A stretch of DNA of 64,000 nt from Bin87 sp965203195. Lineage in GTDB: Bacteria > Chloroflexota > Dehalococcoidia > Lucifugimonadales > UBA3495. A model generated the notes under the pieces. The model made no database searches. It worked only from the letters and a program-made list of their open reading frames with translations, and had not been told where the DNA came from. The position numbers and the translations under genes are program-made. The first letter of the stretch is position 1. Each line of letters opens with the position of its first letter. Below are positions 42,539 to 51,251 of this stretch, in pieces. The DNA is taken from NCBI GenBank assembly GCA_965203195.1, contig OZ241860.1:930001-994000 (forward strand), read 5' to 3'.

Positions 42539-42949
42539 ATGTCAAAGCAAAACGGGCGCCACCCCGTAACGGTGGTGGCGGAAGTGCAATCAATGGAAAT
42601 GAACCTGGACCACAGCGGCGCCTACCGGCTGCTGTTGCCGGACGGTTCCAGGATTCTGGCCGCCGTGGAGCCCTGGCAGTGGGGCCATCTCGAGGGTATG
42701 CACCACGAAGGCCGCTATCCCCTCAAAATTGTCGGCACAGGCGATTTCTGCGCCGGCCAACTGCAACGAATTGTGAGCGTGGACATTCGCCTCACGGACC
42801 GGGTGATTCCGCCTGAATACGCCGACGCCCGTTCCCTATGGGAGCGGATTGGGCCAATCAGCAAATCCGTCGACTGGTCGGATGTGCCCGCGGACGCCGC
42901 CACAAATATGCACTACTACTTGTACGGCCGGCGTAAGGTGGACGAATGA
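42539..42949 (+). CDS. Putative antitoxin of PIN module 2
   Basis: The 136-residue product is a paralogue of the gene at 41599: it opens MSKQNGRHPVTVVAEV, has YRLLLPDGSRILAAV and GTGDFCAGQLQRIVSVDI, and ends ATNMHYYLYGRRKVDE, matching ENMDHYMYG at the end of the first copy. It overlaps the second PIN gene by four bases. The pairing of both paralogues with PIN genes supports an antitoxin role. The DNA-binding mode is unknown. Confidence 0.65.
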   Translation: MSKQNGRHPVTVVAEVQSMEMNLDHSGAYRLLLPDGSRILAAVEPWQWGHLEGMHHEGRYPLKIVGTGDFCAGQLQRIVSVDIRLTDRVIPPEYADARSLWERIGPISKSVDWSDVPADAATNMHYYLYGRRKVDE

Positions 42950-43362
42950 CGCCCATTCGCCCGGTCTTTGCCGACGCTTGCTACTGGATTGCCCTGCTTC
43001 ACGCGCAGGACGCTCGGCACGATTTGGCCCTGTTGCTGCAAGATGAACTACGCGGCCGCCCAGTGGTGACCAGCGAAATGACCCTGGTAGAGGCGCTGAA
43101 TTTTTTCGGGGAATTCGGACCCGCCATGCGACGGGCGGCGGTGAACCTCTTGCGCGATATTGCGGACAACCCCAACATCCGGGTTGTCCCCCTGCGCACT
43201 CAGCAATTCTGGCACGCGGTTGACTACTACAACGCCCGCCCCGACCAGCAATGGGGCCTAGTGGACTGCGCCAGCTTCCAGATAATGGAGGAACGGGGCA
43301 TCAGCGAAGCCCTCACCAACGACCGCCATTTCGCCCAGGCCGGTTTCACCATCCTGATGTAA
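42946..43362 (+). CDS. PIN-domain ribonuclease toxin, module 2
   Basis: The 138-residue PIN domain has VFADACYWIALL, TSEMTLVEALNFF, WGLVDCASFQIM and ALTNDRHFAQAGFTILM; the last acidic motif reads N-D instead of D-R-D. It shares the C-terminal FAQAGFTILM with module 1 exactly, but is otherwise clearly diverged, so the duplication is not recent. uvrA begins 18 bp later. Confidence 0.85.
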   Translation: MTPIRPVFADACYWIALLHAQDARHDLALLLQDELRGRPVVTSEMTLVEALNFFGEFGPAMRRAAVNLLRDIADNPNIRVVPLRTQQFWHAVDYYNARPDQQWGLVDCASFQIMEERGISEALTNDRHFAQAGFTILM

Positions 43363-43380
43363 TGCCAAAGGATTCGCCAA

Positions 43381-46300
43381 ATGCCGCAGGAAGTCATCTA
43401 CATCAAAGGCGCCCGCGAGCACAACCTCAAAAACGTGGATGTCACCATCCCCCGGGAGCAGCTGGTGGTCATCACCGGCGTCTCCGGCTCCGGCAAAAGC
43501 AGCCTTGCCTTTGACACCATCTATGCCGAGGGGCAGCGGCGCTATGTGGAATCCCTCTCCGCCTACGCCCGCCAGTTCCTGGGCCGTATGGACAAGCCCG
43601 ATGTGGACTACATAGAAGGGCTTTCGCCGGCCATTTCCATTGACCAGAAGGGCGTTTCCCACAACCCGCGCTCCACCGTCGGCACCGTTACGGAGATCTA
43701 CGACTACCTGCGGCTGCTGTTCGCCCGCATCGGCAAGCCCCACTGCCCCAAGTGCGGCAACCCCGTGGCCCGCCAGACGGTGCAGCAGATTGTGGACGCC
43801 ATCCTCGCCCTGCCCGAAGCCTCCCGCATTACTCTCCTGGCCCCCAAAGTCCGCCGCAAAAAGGGCGAACACCGGGATGTCTTTGACGCCGCCCGCCGCG
43901 CCGGTTTCGTCCGCATCCGCGTCAATGGCGAAATAATGCTTGTTGAGGACACCGACGCCCTGACCCTGGACAAGCAGAAATGGCACTACATCGACATCGT
44001 GGTTGACCGCCTCATCATCCGCGGCGACACCGAACCCAGCCGCGTTACCGAATCGGTGGAAACGGCCCTGCGGGAAGGCGAAGGCGTCCTCACTGTGGCC
44101 CGGCCGGACGGCGACGACCTGGTGTTCAGCGAGCAGTTCGCCTGCGTGGCCTGCGGCGTCAGCCTGCCCGAAATAGAACCCCGCACCTTCAGCTTCAACA
44201 GCCCCCACGGCGCTTGCCCCGTCTGCACTGGCCTCGGCTACCAGCTTGAAGTCGACCCGGCGCTGGTCATCCAGAACCGCAGCCTGTCGCTGCTGGAAGG
44301 CGCCGTCGTGCCCTGGTCCCGCGCCGGCGCTTCCAATGTCTGGTACGCCAGTATGATGGCAGCCGTGGCCCGCGAGTTTGACTTTTCGCCCAACGCCCCC
44401 ATCCGCGAGCTGACCGACGAACAGGTCAACATCATCCTGTACGGCGCCGGCAAAAAGCAGGTATCCGTGCGCCATCGCACCGGCCGGGGGCGCACTTACA
44501 CCTGGAACACTACCTACGAGGGCGTCATCCCCAACCTGCAACGCCGCTACCGGGACACCGAATCGGACCACACCCGCAGTGAAATTGAGCGCTATATGGC
44601 GCAGCGCCCCTGCCGCGCCTGCCAGGGCGCGCGCCTGCGTCCCGAAGCGCTGGGCGTGCTGATTTGCGGGCGCAACATTATGGAAGTCACCGGCCTCACC
44701 ATCGGGCGGGGTCTGCAATGGCTGCGCGCCATCGTTCCGCCCGGCTCAGCTGCTGCCGCCGGCGGCAATGGCAATGACAGCAGCAACGGCAGCAACGGCA
44801 AGGGGCACGCTCCCGCAGCGGTGCTGTCCCTGGACGACATATTCGCCGGCGGCGCCAGTGGCAGCGGCAATGGCGACGGCAGCAGCAATGGCAATGGCAA
44901 CGGCGCGGCCCCGGCCAAAGGCCGCCGCAGCCGCCGCAACGGGAGCAAGGCCGCCGCCGCCCCAACGCCGGCTTTCAACGCTACCCTGACTCCCCGCGAG
45001 ATGACCATCGCCGACCAGATCCTCAAGGAAATTGAGGGGCGTCTGCGGTTCCTGGACGGCATCGGGCTGGACTATGTGACGATGAACCGCACGGCCCGCA
45101 CCCTCTCCGGCGGCGAAGCCCAGCGGGTGCGGCTGGCGACGCAGATCGGCAGCGGACTCACCGGCGTGCTGTATGTTTGCGACGAGCCTACCGTCGGCCT
45201 GCATCCCCACGATGACCACCTGCTCATCGGAACGCTGACCCGCCTGCGGGATATGGGCAACACCGTTATCGTGGTGGAACACGATGACGCCATGATGCGC
45301 GCCGCCGATTACATCCTTGACCTGGGCCCCGGCGCCGGCGAACACGGCGGCCAAATCGTCGCCGCCGGCGATGTCTCCGCAGTAATGGCGAATGAAGCCT
45401 CCCTTACCGGCGCCTACCTCAGCGGGCGCAAGCGCATCCCCTCGCCGGCGGAACGCCGCCCCGGCAACGGCAAGTCCATCATCGTCAAAGGCGCCCGCGC
45501 CAACAACCTGAAGGGCATTGATGTGGAGTTTCCGCTGGGGCTGCTGGGCTGCGTCACCGGCGTTTCCGGCAGCGGCAAAAGCACGCTGATGTACGACATC
45601 CTGTACAAACGGCTGGCGCAGGCCGTGGCCCAGGGCCGCGACCGCCCCGGCGAACACGACGAAGTGACCGGCATCGAGCATATTGACAAGGTGGTCAACA
45701 TCGACCAGTCGCCCATCGGACGGACGCCGCGCAGCAACCCGGCCACCTACACCGGCGCCTTTACGCCCATCCGGGAGCTGTTCGCCACCCTGCCCGAAGC
45801 GCGCATCCGGGGCTACAAGCCGGGCCGCTTTTCCTTCAATGTCAAGGGCGGACGCTGCGAAGCCTGCCAGGGCGAGGGCTACATTCAGATTGAAATGCAG
45901 TTCCTGCCCGATGTAACCGTCCCCTGCGAAATCTGCCAGGGCCGCCGCTACAACCGGGAAGCCCTGGAAGTAACTCTCCGCGACCAGTCCATCGCCGACG
46001 TCCTGGCAATGACCGTAGCGACGGCGCTGGACTTTTTCTGGAACTATTCCCGCATCCGCACCCGGCTGCAAACCCTGCGCGATGTCGGACTCGGCTATAT
46101 CCGGCTCGGCCAGCCCGCCACCACGCTGTCGGGCGGCGAAGCGCAGCGGGTCAAGCTGGCTACGGAGCTGTCCCGGCGCGCCACCGGACGCACCCTCTAC
46201 CTGCTGGACGAACCCACCACCGGCCTTTCCTTTGAGGACTGCGCCGCCCTGCTGCGCGTCCTGCACCGCCTGGTTGACCAGGGCAACTCCGTCTTGCTGA

Positions 46301-46524
46301 TTGAACACAACCTCGACCTGATTAAGAATGCCGACTGGGTAATTGACCTGGGGCCCGGCGCCGGGGACAAGGGCGGCCGCCTGCTGGCCTGCGGCGCTCC
46401 GGAAACGCTGGCGGCGACGCCGGGTTCGCACACCGGGCGGTATTTGCGGGAGGCAATGGGCATTATACTAGGCATCAGCTCGGGCGTACCCACTTTCAGG
46501 TGTGGGGCAAGCCGAACCATCTAG
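43381..46524 (+). CDS. uvrA: Excinuclease ABC subunit UvrA
   Basis: UvrA finds bulky DNA lesions and loads UvrB. Both ABC modules are present: Walker A GVSGSGKSSLAFDT and GVSGSGKSTLMYD, signatures LSGGEAQRVRLATQIGSG and LSGGEAQRVKLATELS. Both zinc fingers are also present (CVACG ... CPVC and CEACQGEG ... CEIC). Residues about 456-535 are an Ala/Gly/Asn/Ser-rich insertion after WLRAIVPPGS that is not typical of the family. The last 13 residues (from about 1034) are encoded by the left end of an IS element; before insertion the protein would have ended MGIILGISP. At 1047 residues it is longer than usual, and it is probably still functional. Confidence 0.96.
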   Translation: MPQEVIYIKGAREHNLKNVDVTIPREQLVVITGVSGSGKSSLAFDTIYAEGQRRYVESLSAYARQFLGRMDKPDVDYIEGLSPAISIDQKGVSHNPRSTVGTVTEIYDYLRLLFARIGKPHCPKCGNPVARQTVQQIVDAILALPEASRITLLAPKVRRKKGEHRDVFDAARRAGFVRIRVNGEIMLVEDTDALTLDKQKWHYIDIVVDRLIIRGDTEPSRVTESVETALREGEGVLTVARPDGDDLVFSEQFACVACGVSLPEIEPRTFSFNSPHGACPVCTGLGYQLEVDPALVIQNRSLSLLEGAVVPWSRAGASNVWYASMMAAVAREFDFSPNAPIRELTDEQVNIILYGAGKKQVSVRHRTGRGRTYTWNTTYEGVIPNLQRRYRDTESDHTRSEIERYMAQRPCRACQGARLRPEALGVLICGRNIMEVTGLTIGRGLQWLRAIVPPGSAAAAGGNGNDSSNGSNGKGHAPAAVLSLDDIFAGGASGSGNGDGSSNGNGNGAAPAKGRRSRRNGSKAAAAPTPAFNATLTPREMTIADQILKEIEGRLRFLDGIGLDYVTMNRTARTLSGGEAQRVRLATQIGSGLTGVLYVCDEPTVGLHPHDDHLLIGTLTRLRDMGNTVIVVEHDDAMMRAADYILDLGPGAGEHGGQIVAAGDVSAVMANEASLTGAYLSGRKRIPSPAERRPGNGKSIIVKGARANNLKGIDVEFPLGLLGCVTGVSGSGKSTLMYDILYKRLAQAVAQGRDRPGEHDEVTGIEHIDKVVNIDQSPIGRTPRSNPATYTGAFTPIRELFATLPEARIRGYKPGRFSFNVKGGRCEACQGEGYIQIEMQFLPDVTVPCEICQGRRYNREALEVTLRDQSIADVLAMTVATALDFFWNYSRIRTRLQTLRDVGLGYIRLGQPATTLSGGEAQRVKLATELSRRATGRTLYLLDEPTTGLSFEDCAALLRVLHRLVDQGNSVLLIEHNLDLIKNADWVIDLGPGAGDKGGRLLACGAPETLAATPGSHTGRYLREAMGIILGISSGVPTFRCGASRTI

Positions 46525-47664
46525 GCGGGGGCTCCGGCGTAGCCAGATAACATTCCATCCCCAGCCGCAGCAGCCCCAGCTTCCCCCACGAACACACCCG
46601 CCGCCGGAACCGCCACGACGCACGCCGCGCCACCAACAGCAGCAAACAGCAGGCTAATAACAGCCCCACCAGCATACGCCCCAGCCGCGCCGTCGTTGTT
46701 GCCGTTCCCCGATCCAGCGCGAAATACTGCTTGCCATCGCGAAAGTACTGCTCCGGCTGCATCCGTTTGCGATACTGCGCCACCGCCACCTTGGCGTCCG
46801 GCAGCGATGTCGCCAAATACCAGGGTTCCCGATGCCCCCGGCCCCAGTACAATACCAGGTTCACCGTTACTGCCCCATCGGAACGATAGCGGACCCCAGG
46901 CAGAAACACATAGCGATTGGGACGCAGGGGATACTTCCGCAGCAATCCCTGATAGCCATCGGCAGTCTGGATGTGGACATTGCCTTTGAGTCGCACCACA
47001 TAGTCCACTGTGCGGCCAGTGTGGCGGGGCATTTCCTGGATCCAACGCAGCAGACTGGCGCGTCCGAAGCCTCTATCGGCCAGCAACAGCGGACGAATGT
47101 TGTCAGGCAGATTGCGCAGCAGGCGCGCGATGAAAGTCTCTTCCAGCCGGTTTTGAGACGGGGTCAGTTCGTCGACGGTCGTGGCCCAACTGAGCAAGGG
47201 CAGCCCGCGCTTGCGATAGCAGACGGCGGCGAAAAGGCCGTTGCGCTTGCGGCCCAGGTCGGACCAGTCAATCATAATGGGCGTTTGGCCCTTGAGGCCG
47301 GCCAGGTGGCAGATGGCGGGCATCAGGGCGCATTGGGTTTGGATGGGGTCGAAGCGGGGGTTGGAAAGGAAGCGGAAGATGCGCTTTTTGCGCTGATGGT
47401 GGCTTTGGGGGAGTCCGGGCATCCAGGGCCGGGCCAGTTCGGATAGGGAGAGGGCGCGGCGGTTGAGGATGGCGGCGGTGAGCAGGGCCAGGTTGGCGCG
47501 CCTGGTGGCGCGCATTTGAGGCAGGTTGTGGTGGAGAAAGGCGGCGATGTGGTGATACCATGGCATAGGTCGGCGGCTCCCGGGGTATCGGATGGTAGCT
47601 GTCCTGATACTTACCCGGAGCCGCCGGCTGTGGCAAGTGCCAACCCAAAGTGGGTACGCGCGAG
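46479..47664 (-). mobile_element. IS4-family insertion sequence, 1186 bp, complete
   Basis: The ends form an 18-bp inverted repeat with one mismatch: CTCGGGCGTACCCACTTT at 46479-46496, and the complement of 47647-47664 reads CTCGCGCGTACCCACTTT. A perfect 10-bp direct repeat TAGGCATCAG flanks the element (46469-46478 and 47665-47674), which is the target-site duplication. It carries one transposase gene on the minus strand. It inserted into the last codons of uvrA. The intact duplication and intact transposase indicate a recent event. Confidence 0.93.
46496..47566 (-). CDS. IS4-family DDE transposase
   Basis: The 356-residue transposase has the three acidic motifs: D in PIMIDWSDLG, D in LLLADRGFGRASLL, and E in YRKRMQPEQYFRDGK, which fits the IS4 YREK signature Y-(2)-R-(3)-E-(6)-K exactly. 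An N-terminal helical region (MPWYHHIAAFLHHNLPQMR) starts at the ATG at 47566; the frame further upstream belongs to the inverted repeat. The stop codon lies inside the left inverted repeat, an economical IS layout. The gene looks intact and potentially active. Confidence 0.93.
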   Translation of the reverse strand: MPWYHHIAAFLHHNLPQMRATRRANLALLTAAILNRRALSLSELARPWMPGLPQSHHQRKKRIFRFLSNPRFDPIQTQCALMPAICHLAGLKGQTPIMIDWSDLGRKRNGLFAAVCYRKRGLPLLSWATTVDELTPSQNRLEETFIARLLRNLPDNIRPLLLADRGFGRASLLRWIQEMPRHTGRTVDYVVRLKGNVHIQTADGYQGLLRKYPLRPNRYVFLPGVRYRSDGAVTVNLVLYWGRGHREPWYLATSLPDAKVAVAQYRKRMQPEQYFRDGKQYFALDRGTATTTARLGRMLVGLLLACCLLLLVARRASWRFRRRVCSWGKLGLLRLGMECYLATPEPPPRWFGLPHT

Positions 47665-47677
47665 TAGGCATCAGCCC

Positions 47678-47706
47678 TTGACTTTAGCGTTCGAGAGGCT
47701 TACAAT
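47678..47706 (+). promoter_or_regulatory. Strong sigma70-type promoter of the ParA-HEPN pair
   Basis: TTGACT (47678-47683), exactly 17 nt, and TACAAT (47701-47706) lie 33 bp before the ParA-like start. The -35 begins 4 bp outside the IS target duplication and overlaps the ancestral uvrA stop codon. The IS insertion therefore left this promoter intact. Confidence 0.75.
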
Positions 47707-47738
47707 CGTCCCACAATTTCGGGATGGAGGAGCGCGAA

Positions 47739-48788
47739 ATGGAAAAGCGGATTGCGCTGTTCAATCACAAGGGCGGGGTAAGCAAAACTACCACGACCTT
47801 CAATTTGGGTTGGATGCTCGCTTCCAAAGGGAAGCGGGTGATCATAGTTGACACCGACCCGCAAGCCAACTTGACCGGCCTGGTGCTGGGCTACAAGGGC
47901 CCTACCGAGCTGGAGCGGTTCTACAGGAGCGAAAAGGATCGCAACTTGAAGGCCGGCTTGGCCCCGGCTTTCGAATCTCAGCCTGTCCCCTTGCAGGCCG
48001 TGGACTGCGTTTCCGTGCTAGGTCAGGAAGGTCTGTTCTTGTTGCCCGGCCACATTGGGCTTTCCGAGTACGAGGTTACTCTGGGGATAGCGCAAGAACT
48101 TTCAGGATCGATACAAACTTTGCAGAATTTGCCCGGAGCTATTTCAGCCCTCTTGCGGAAAACTGCGGAAAATTTCCAGGCCGATTACATTCTGATTGAT
48201 ATGAACCCCAGCTTGAGTTCATTCAATCGGAACTTGCTGATGACCAGCGAGTATTTCATTGTCCCCACCAACCCGGATTTTTATTCGGTGATGGCGATAG
48301 ATTCCCTTTGCAATGTCCTTCCTAACTGGCGTAGCTGGTCAAGGAACGCTGCGTCGATGGAGATATTGCGGAATGCCGCTTATCCGTTCCCTGAGGTCTC
48401 TCCTCAATTTTTGGGGACGATAATACAGAATTATCGCCCTCGCGGAGGTGCACCGGCCAGTAGCTTTCAGAGCTGGGTCGACGAAATCAACCACAAAGTA
48501 GAGTGGGAGTTGCTTCCAAAATTGGAAAGTAGCGGCATGGCCCTTCCGCCGTTCAAATACACATCAACCGGAATGGGTTTGAATTGTTGCTTGGCAACAA
48601 TTCCCGACTTCAATTCCCTTATCGCGAAATCGCAAGAAGTGCAAACCCCAGTCTTTGCGCTTACTGAGACCGATTTGGGCGGTACTGGAGTTGTACTGGA
48701 CCAGATGAAAAAGCAGAGAGACGATCTCAATCGTATGTTTGACCAACTGGCTGAGAGGGTCATCAGCTTGTCTGAATGGCAGTCGTAA
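47739..48788 (+). CDS. ParA-like deviant Walker ATPase
   Basis: The 349-residue protein opens IALFNHKGGVSKTTTTFNLG, a deviant Walker A (KGGxxKTT) of the ParA/MinD type, then VIIVDTDPQANLTGL (Walker A') and DYILIDMNPSLSSFNR (Walker B). Length and motif order fit a full ParA. GGAGG precedes the ATG at 47739. No ParB or centromere repeats are nearby. The next gene starts two bases after its stop and encodes a HEPN RNase-like protein, so the ATPase is probably part of a two-gene module rather than a chromosome partition system. Base composition is lower in GC than the flanking genes, consistent with transfer. Confidence 0.88.
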   Translation: MEKRIALFNHKGGVSKTTTTFNLGWMLASKGKRVIIVDTDPQANLTGLVLGYKGPTELERFYRSEKDRNLKAGLAPAFESQPVPLQAVDCVSVLGQEGLFLLPGHIGLSEYEVTLGIAQELSGSIQTLQNLPGAISALLRKTAENFQADYILIDMNPSLSSFNRNLLMTSEYFIVPTNPDFYSVMAIDSLCNVLPNWRSWSRNAASMEILRNAAYPFPEVSPQFLGTIIQNYRPRGGAPASSFQSWVDEINHKVEWELLPKLESSGMALPPFKYTSTGMGLNCCLATIPDFNSLIAKSQEVQTPVFALTETDLGGTGVVLDQMKKQRDDLNRMFDQLAERVISLSEWQS

Positions 48789-48789
48789 T

Positions 48790-49392
48790 ATGCGCGCCGC
48801 GATTGATCAATTCAATGTGAATATTGCGCGTGCCCGCAATCTCGGCTCAATTGCGGCGGCTTTGTCTGCGCAGACAACCGGTGCCCTAGACCTGTCGGAC
48901 ATCTGGCGGGCGGAGCTCGTCCTTGCGGTCAGTGCACTTGATCACTATGTGCATGAGCTCACTAGACTGGGAATTCTCGATATCTACCGGGGCAATCGCC
49001 TTCCGCCTCCGGGTTTTGAGCGATTTCGGGTCTCCATTACCAGTGCGTTGCATGGCATTGCAGATCCCGGCAAGGACGGATGGTTGGAACAAGAGATCAG
49101 GAATCAGCATGGACATCAGAGTTTTCAGAATCCTCGCAATATAGCCGATGCTGTGCGTCTGATTTCAGACGTACAGCTATGGAACGAAGTGGCGCGTCAT
49201 ATTGGATCAAAGCCCGTAGATATAACGGAAAGGCTTCGTATGATTGTTAACCGTAGAAACCAAATCGCTCATGAAGCAGATATGAACCCATCGTACCCGA
49301 TGATGAGGTGGCCCATTGACGCGATAATGGTCGATGGTGCCGTTGATTTCATAGAGCAAATTGCCGAAGCTATTTATCATGTCATTGAATGA
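48790..49392 (+). CDS. HEPN (RiboL-PSP-type) RNase-like protein
   Basis: The 200-residue helical protein has an N-terminal helix pair with WRAELVLAVSALDHYVHELTR and the HEPN catalytic motif RNQIAH (R156-x4-H161) in VNRRNQIAHEADM, typical of the RiboL-PSP-HEPN group of predicted ribonucleases found in toxin and anti-phage systems. The ATG lies one base after the ParA-like stop (TAATATG), so translation is coupled. I infer an ATPase-controlled RNase effector. No other recognisable partner is in the operon. The frame extended to 48739 overlaps the ATPase and is not used. Confidence 0.82.
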   Translation: MRAAIDQFNVNIARARNLGSIAAALSAQTTGALDLSDIWRAELVLAVSALDHYVHELTRLGILDIYRGNRLPPPGFERFRVSITSALHGIADPGKDGWLEQEIRNQHGHQSFQNPRNIADAVRLISDVQLWNEVARHIGSKPVDITERLRMIVNRRNQIAHEADMNPSYPMMRWPIDAIMVDGAVDFIEQIAEAIYHVIE

Positions 49393-49411
49393 TGCCTTTG
49401 CCTCAGTGCCT

Positions 49412-49420
49412 TGATATAAT
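49412..49420 (+). promoter_or_regulatory. Extended -10 promoter candidate for NHL gene
   Basis: TGA plus TATAAT (49415-49420) is a good extended -10 element. It would give a leader of about 200 nt before the gene at 49628. No matching -35 was found. Confidence 0.35.
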
Positions 49421-49627
49421 GCCAGCGACGATACTGCCGCGAATCGACGCATTCCAGCCTCTTTATCACGTCTGATGACCGGATCATCCTAACGCCGCCC
49501 CGGATGTGTCGACCTAAGCAACTCCGACACCATTCCCAGTAAGGATACTGCCAGCCTGTCGTTGCAAATCAATCACTAACACCATCATCACCATTACCAT
49601 CATCCACCAACGGCAAGGAGAAGGGTT

Positions 49628-50575
49628 ATGCCCGCAACTTACGGCGAAGGCGATTTCCAGTACACTTTTGTGGCGGACTGGCTGAAGCTGCCTGAAGGAA
49701 TGCGGCTGCTGGAATGCCCCGGCGTGGCCGTGGACGGCGACGACCGCGTGTTTATCCTCACCCGGGGCGAACACCCCATTATGGTCTTTGACAAGGACGG
49801 CAACTTCCAGCGGTCTTTCGGACAGGGCCATTTCAGTGCCAACCGCACCCATGGGCTGTATTACAGCGCCGCCGACGATACCCTGCTGGCCGCCGACGAC
49901 GGCATCCACACCATCCAGAAGTTCAGCGTCACCGGCGAAAAGCTGATGGAAATCGGCGAAAAGAACCATCCCGCCCCGCGCTGGAGCGGCCAGCCTTTCA
50001 ACCGTCCCACCTCGGCGGCCATCCGCCCTAGCAACGGCGACATCTACATCTCCGACGGCTACGGCAACTCCCGCATCCATGTGTACAGCCCCGAGGGGCA
50101 GCACAAGTTCTCCTGGGGGGAGCCGGGCATTGACGCCGGCCAGTTCATCCGCCCGCACAACATCGCTTTTGACGAGGACGAACGGGTGTATGTGGTGGAC
50201 CGGGAGTGCCACCGCATCCAGCTGTTTGACACCGACGGCAATTTCCTGGAGATGTGGAACAACATTCACCGTCCCGACTCGATGGTCTATTGGGGCGGCC
50301 ACATCTATGTGGGCGAGCTGAACGGAATGGGCGGCGTGGACGACGCTCCGGGCCTGGGGCACCGGGTGACCATCTACGACCGCAACGGCAACCGGGTGTG
50401 TATGTTCGGCGACAAGGACGAGGGCGAGGGCCCCGGCCAGTTCATCGCCCCCCATGGCATTGCCGTGGACAGTACCGGGGCGGTGTATGTGGCCGAGGTG
50501 TCCTACACCATCCGGGGCAGCCATATGGACCCGCCGCAGGAGCTGCGCAGCTTCTCCAAGTACGCGCGGGCGTAG
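49628..50575 (+). CDS. NHL-repeat beta-propeller protein
   Basis: The 315-residue protein is built from NHL-type blades: PGVAVDGDDRVFILTRGEHP, IMVFDKDGNFQRSFGQGHF, IYISDGYGNSRIHVYSPEGQ, PHNIAFDEDERVYVVDRECH, RIQLFDTDGNFLEMW and PHGIAVDSTGAVYVAEVS. It resembles the six-bladed propellers related to peptidyl-alpha-hydroxyglycine lyases, in which metal-binding His and Arg residues line the pore; activity here is not established. No signal peptide. AAGGAG lies 8 nt before the ATG. It is a single gene in its own unit. Confidence 0.88.
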   Translation: MPATYGEGDFQYTFVADWLKLPEGMRLLECPGVAVDGDDRVFILTRGEHPIMVFDKDGNFQRSFGQGHFSANRTHGLYYSAADDTLLAADDGIHTIQKFSVTGEKLMEIGEKNHPAPRWSGQPFNRPTSAAIRPSNGDIYISDGYGNSRIHVYSPEGQHKFSWGEPGIDAGQFIRPHNIAFDEDERVYVVDRECHRIQLFDTDGNFLEMWNNIHRPDSMVYWGGHIYVGELNGMGGVDDAPGLGHRVTIYDRNGNRVCMFGDKDEGEGPGQFIAPHGIAVDSTGAVYVAEVSYTIRGSHMDPPQELRSFSKYARA

Positions 50576-50620
50576 GCGGGAACCGATAGCTCTTCCGTCG
50601 CCGTAGGGACGGGAACCGCA

Positions 50621-50644
50621 AGGGGCGGCCGTGAGGTCGCCCCT
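50621..50644 (+). terminator. Weak hairpin after NHL gene
   Basis: AGGGGCG (50621-50627) pairs with CGCCCCT (50638-50644), about 45 bp after the stop. The stem is short and lacks a T-run. Confidence 0.35.
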
Positions 50645-50742
50645 CTGTCACGGTGGTAAAATCAGGGAAACCGGCCGGACGCGGCTATAACTGCTGGCTT
50701 GCTCGCAAAACGGCATGGGAGGCGTGGTACGATGCGCCGGTA

Positions 50743-50751
50743 TGCTAAAAT
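50743..50751 (+). promoter_or_regulatory. Extended -10 candidate for HEPN-like pair
   Basis: TGC plus TAAAAT (50746-50751) lies about 110 bp before the gene at 50862. Confidence 0.35.
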
Positions 50752-50861
50752 GAATGCCAACGCCGCCCGTTCCGCGCCGCCGCCGGGCCGGGCGGTCGCA
50801 AACGCTGCCCCAGTTTGACACCGAACTCTCGCCGCCATAACCGTCCACCGGAGAAGCCAAT

Positions 50862-51251
50862 ATGACCACCTCCGCCATAAACCAAACCGTCAAATTGAAC
50901 CGGGCGGTCAAAGAACACCTGGACGCCGCCGACCGGGAGCTGATGACCATTGAGCTCGTCAAAAGCTCGGCGGAATTGTGGGCCGCCGTCCGGTTGTCTG
51001 CCGCACTCACCCTCAAACAGCGCGGCCTCCCCCATGACACCGACGACGAAATCCTGGCGTCAATCGCTGCCTTGGACCAGCAGGAAAAAGCCGACGGGAA
51101 AATCAAGCTGCAATACAGCGCGGCCAGCATATTCCGCGATAATGCCGCCCACGACTTTTTGGAACTCGACGAGTTCCTGTTCTGCCGTCCCACTGCCACC
51201 GAGTTCGCCGACCGTATGCAGGAAATCCTGGAGATCGCCAACCGATGCTGA
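50862..51251 (+). CDS. HEPN/PaREP1-like helical protein, first of a pair
   Basis: The 129-residue protein is predicted all-helical: VKEHLDAADRELMTIELVKS, SAELWAAVRLSAALTLKQRGLPHDTDDEI, and a C-terminal helix with EFADRMQEILEIAN. The segment SAELWAAVRLSAALTLKQRG has the spacing of PaREP1/HEPN-like proteins. No obvious RxxxxH motif is present. It overlaps the next gene by seven bases, so the two are translationally coupled and may form a heterodimer. Function unknown; a toxin-antitoxin-like role is only an inference. Confidence 0.6.
   Translation: MTTSAINQTVKLNRAVKEHLDAADRELMTIELVKSSAELWAAVRLSAALTLKQRGLPHDTDDEILASIAALDQQEKADGKIKLQYSAASIFRDNAAHDFLELDEFLFCRPTATEFADRMQEILEIANRC

Noticed and set aside
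47739..48788. ParA-like gene as part of a plasmid or chromosome partition system
   Set aside because: No parB gene and no parS-like repeats are adjacent; the immediate partner is a HEPN RNase-like gene and the surroundings are chromosomal housekeeping genes.
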